Shown here in pieces: positions 40,337 through 40,812 of a DNA stretch of 40,812 bases. The translations under genes were made by a program, and so were the position numbers. Source of the stretch: Nostoc sp. NMS8 (lineage in GTDB: Bacteria; Cyanobacteriota; Cyanobacteriia; Cyanobacteriales; Nostocaceae); the NCBI RefSeq assembly GCF_017115045.1, contig NZ_JABXKK010000105.1, positions 94,253 to 135,064 on the forward strand. The letters run 5' to 3'. A model generated the notes under the pieces. That model saw nothing but the letters and a program-made list of their open reading frames with translations, did no database searches and had not been told where the DNA came from. Positions within the stretch are counted from its first letter, which is position 1. Each line of letters starts with the position of its first letter.

Positions 40337-40441
40337 CAGCACTTACGGCAGCTATGAGGTACATTCTCAAATTTAAAAGCTTTGATAGGAGAGGGCGAGG
40401 AGAAAAACTGTATTGTATAATAACCGGAAGCGCTGTAAGTT
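40331..40441. repeat. MITE-like element with 18-bp terminal inverted repeats (copy 3)
   Basis: AACTTACAGCACTTACGG (40331-40348) and its inverted partner at 40424-40441 agree at 16 of 18 positions. The inside has GAGGTACA and GGAGAAAAACTGTATTGTAT, related to copy 1 (1008-1136). The element sits at the end of the IS630 remnant and just before the regulator gene end. Confidence 0.65.
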
Positions 40442-40454
40442 AATGGTAGTAAGC

Positions 40455-40812
40455 TTATGGGGTGGTAAGCCCTCGTTTTAGGGCAATAATGGTTGCTTGG
40501 GTGCGGTCTTTAGCCCCCAACTTACTTAAAATTCGGTTGACAAACGATTTGACGGTGTTTTCAGTAATTGTTAAGGCAACACTAATTTCTAAATTGCTCA
40601 TGCCTTGAGCGACTAATTGCAGGACTTCCAATTCGCGATCGGTCAATTCTGGATTGTTCATGCGCTGCACTAATTTAGCGCCAACATGGAGTGGAATATA
40701 TTGCTGACCGGCGTGAACAGTGCGAATCGCGCTTCGTAGTTCACTGGGTTTAGAATCGAATGGCACTAAGAAAAGCTCTAAGGTATGCAGAATAAGGGTT
40801 ACAGCTTTTGAT
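40455..40812 (-). CDS. LuxR/NarL-type response regulator C-terminal part (runs off window)
   Basis: The minus-strand frame is open to the window edge; a GTG at 40766 is one possible start. The clear part is the linker KPSELRSAIRTVHAGQQYIP and a GerE-type HTH: LTDRELEVLQLVAQGMSNLE, ISVALTITENTVKSFVNRIL, SKLGAKDRTQATIIALKRGL. This is the DNA-binding half of a NarL/FixJ response regulator that acts on target promoters. Upstream of PSELR the family normally has a receiver end (like GYLLKD); here the frame reads THILHTLE-like and LFLVPFDS sequence, which does not match. The gene may be truncated or shifted at its 5' side. The rest lies outside the window. Confidence 0.75.
   Translation of the reverse strand, partial: SKAVTLILHTLELFLVPFDSKPSELRSAIRTVHAGQQYIPLHVGAKLVQRMNNPELTDRELEVLQLVAQGMSNLEISVALTITENTVKSFVNRILSKLGAKDRTQATIIALKRGLTTP

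Overview
The window looks like chromosomal DNA of a filamentous, probably heterocyst-forming cyanobacterium (Nostocales). The signs are many HIP1 octamers (GCGATCGC), short tandem heptamer repeats, numerous dispersed palindromic repeats, an flv4–sll0218–flv2-type photoprotection operon, a CsbD stress protein, a cyanophycinase-like peptidase, and decayed IS5/IS630 transposase genes. The species cannot be named from the sequence alone. All assignments rest on reading the sequence and on family knowledge; no database search was run.

Layout. 1-1.9 kb: the 3' part of a GT4 glycosyltransferase, a MITE-like repeat, a decayed glycoside hydrolase tail and a hairpin-rich spacer. 1.9-7.3 kb: a tight four-gene plus-strand operon. 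It encodes a CBM48-like domain fused to a gluconate-2-dehydrogenase subunit 3 domain, a GMC flavoprotein oxidoreductase, and two large cupin proteins. This is the best candidate for an undescribed system. 7.6-10.8 kb: a cyanophycinase-like S51 peptidase, then minus-strand genes for a SprT-like metalloprotease and a PLP enzyme of the ACC deaminase/D-cysteine desulfhydrase family. 11.0-15.2 kb: flv4, an Sll0218/PsiE-like membrane protein, and flv2, with hairpin repeats in both spacers. 15.2-17.1 kb: repeats, a dead IS5 transposase, a small membrane PAN-like protein and a winged-helix fragment. 17.1-19.5 kb: an exported protein, glucokinase and a histidine phosphatase.

19.7-27.9 kb: a Uma2 nuclease-family gene, a Phd/PIN toxin-antitoxin pair, and a branched-chain/neutral amino acid ABC transporter operon (livK-H-M-G-F order on the minus strand). 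The transporter has been invaded at several junctions: a frameshifted Uma2 gene between livH and livM, an Rpn/DUF4351-type gene between livG and livF, and a 107-codon unknown gene after livF. That last gene is bracketed by a 60-bp duplication of the livF 3' end. 28-33.3 kb: small cyanobacterial proteins, trmFO, a ferritin-like protein, an M23 murein hydrolase and tRNA-Arg(CCG).

33.8-34.8 kb: an element with 11-bp inverted ends that joins two broken genes. 35.2-36.8 kb: a two-gene unit of a repeat-containing coiled-coil protein and a small helical protein, both unknown. 36.9-39.0 kb: glgX. 39.5-40.8 kb: CsbD, dispersed repeats, a dead IS630 transposase cut by a MITE-like element, and the C-terminal part of a LuxR/NarL-type regulator at the window edge.

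Two themes run through the window. First, carbohydrate and storage metabolism: GT4, GH13 remnant, CBM48/GMC operon, glucokinase, GlgX and cyanophycinase-like genes. Second, small dispersed repeats and nuclease-family genes that insert at gene ends and often supply stop codons or C-terminal residues.
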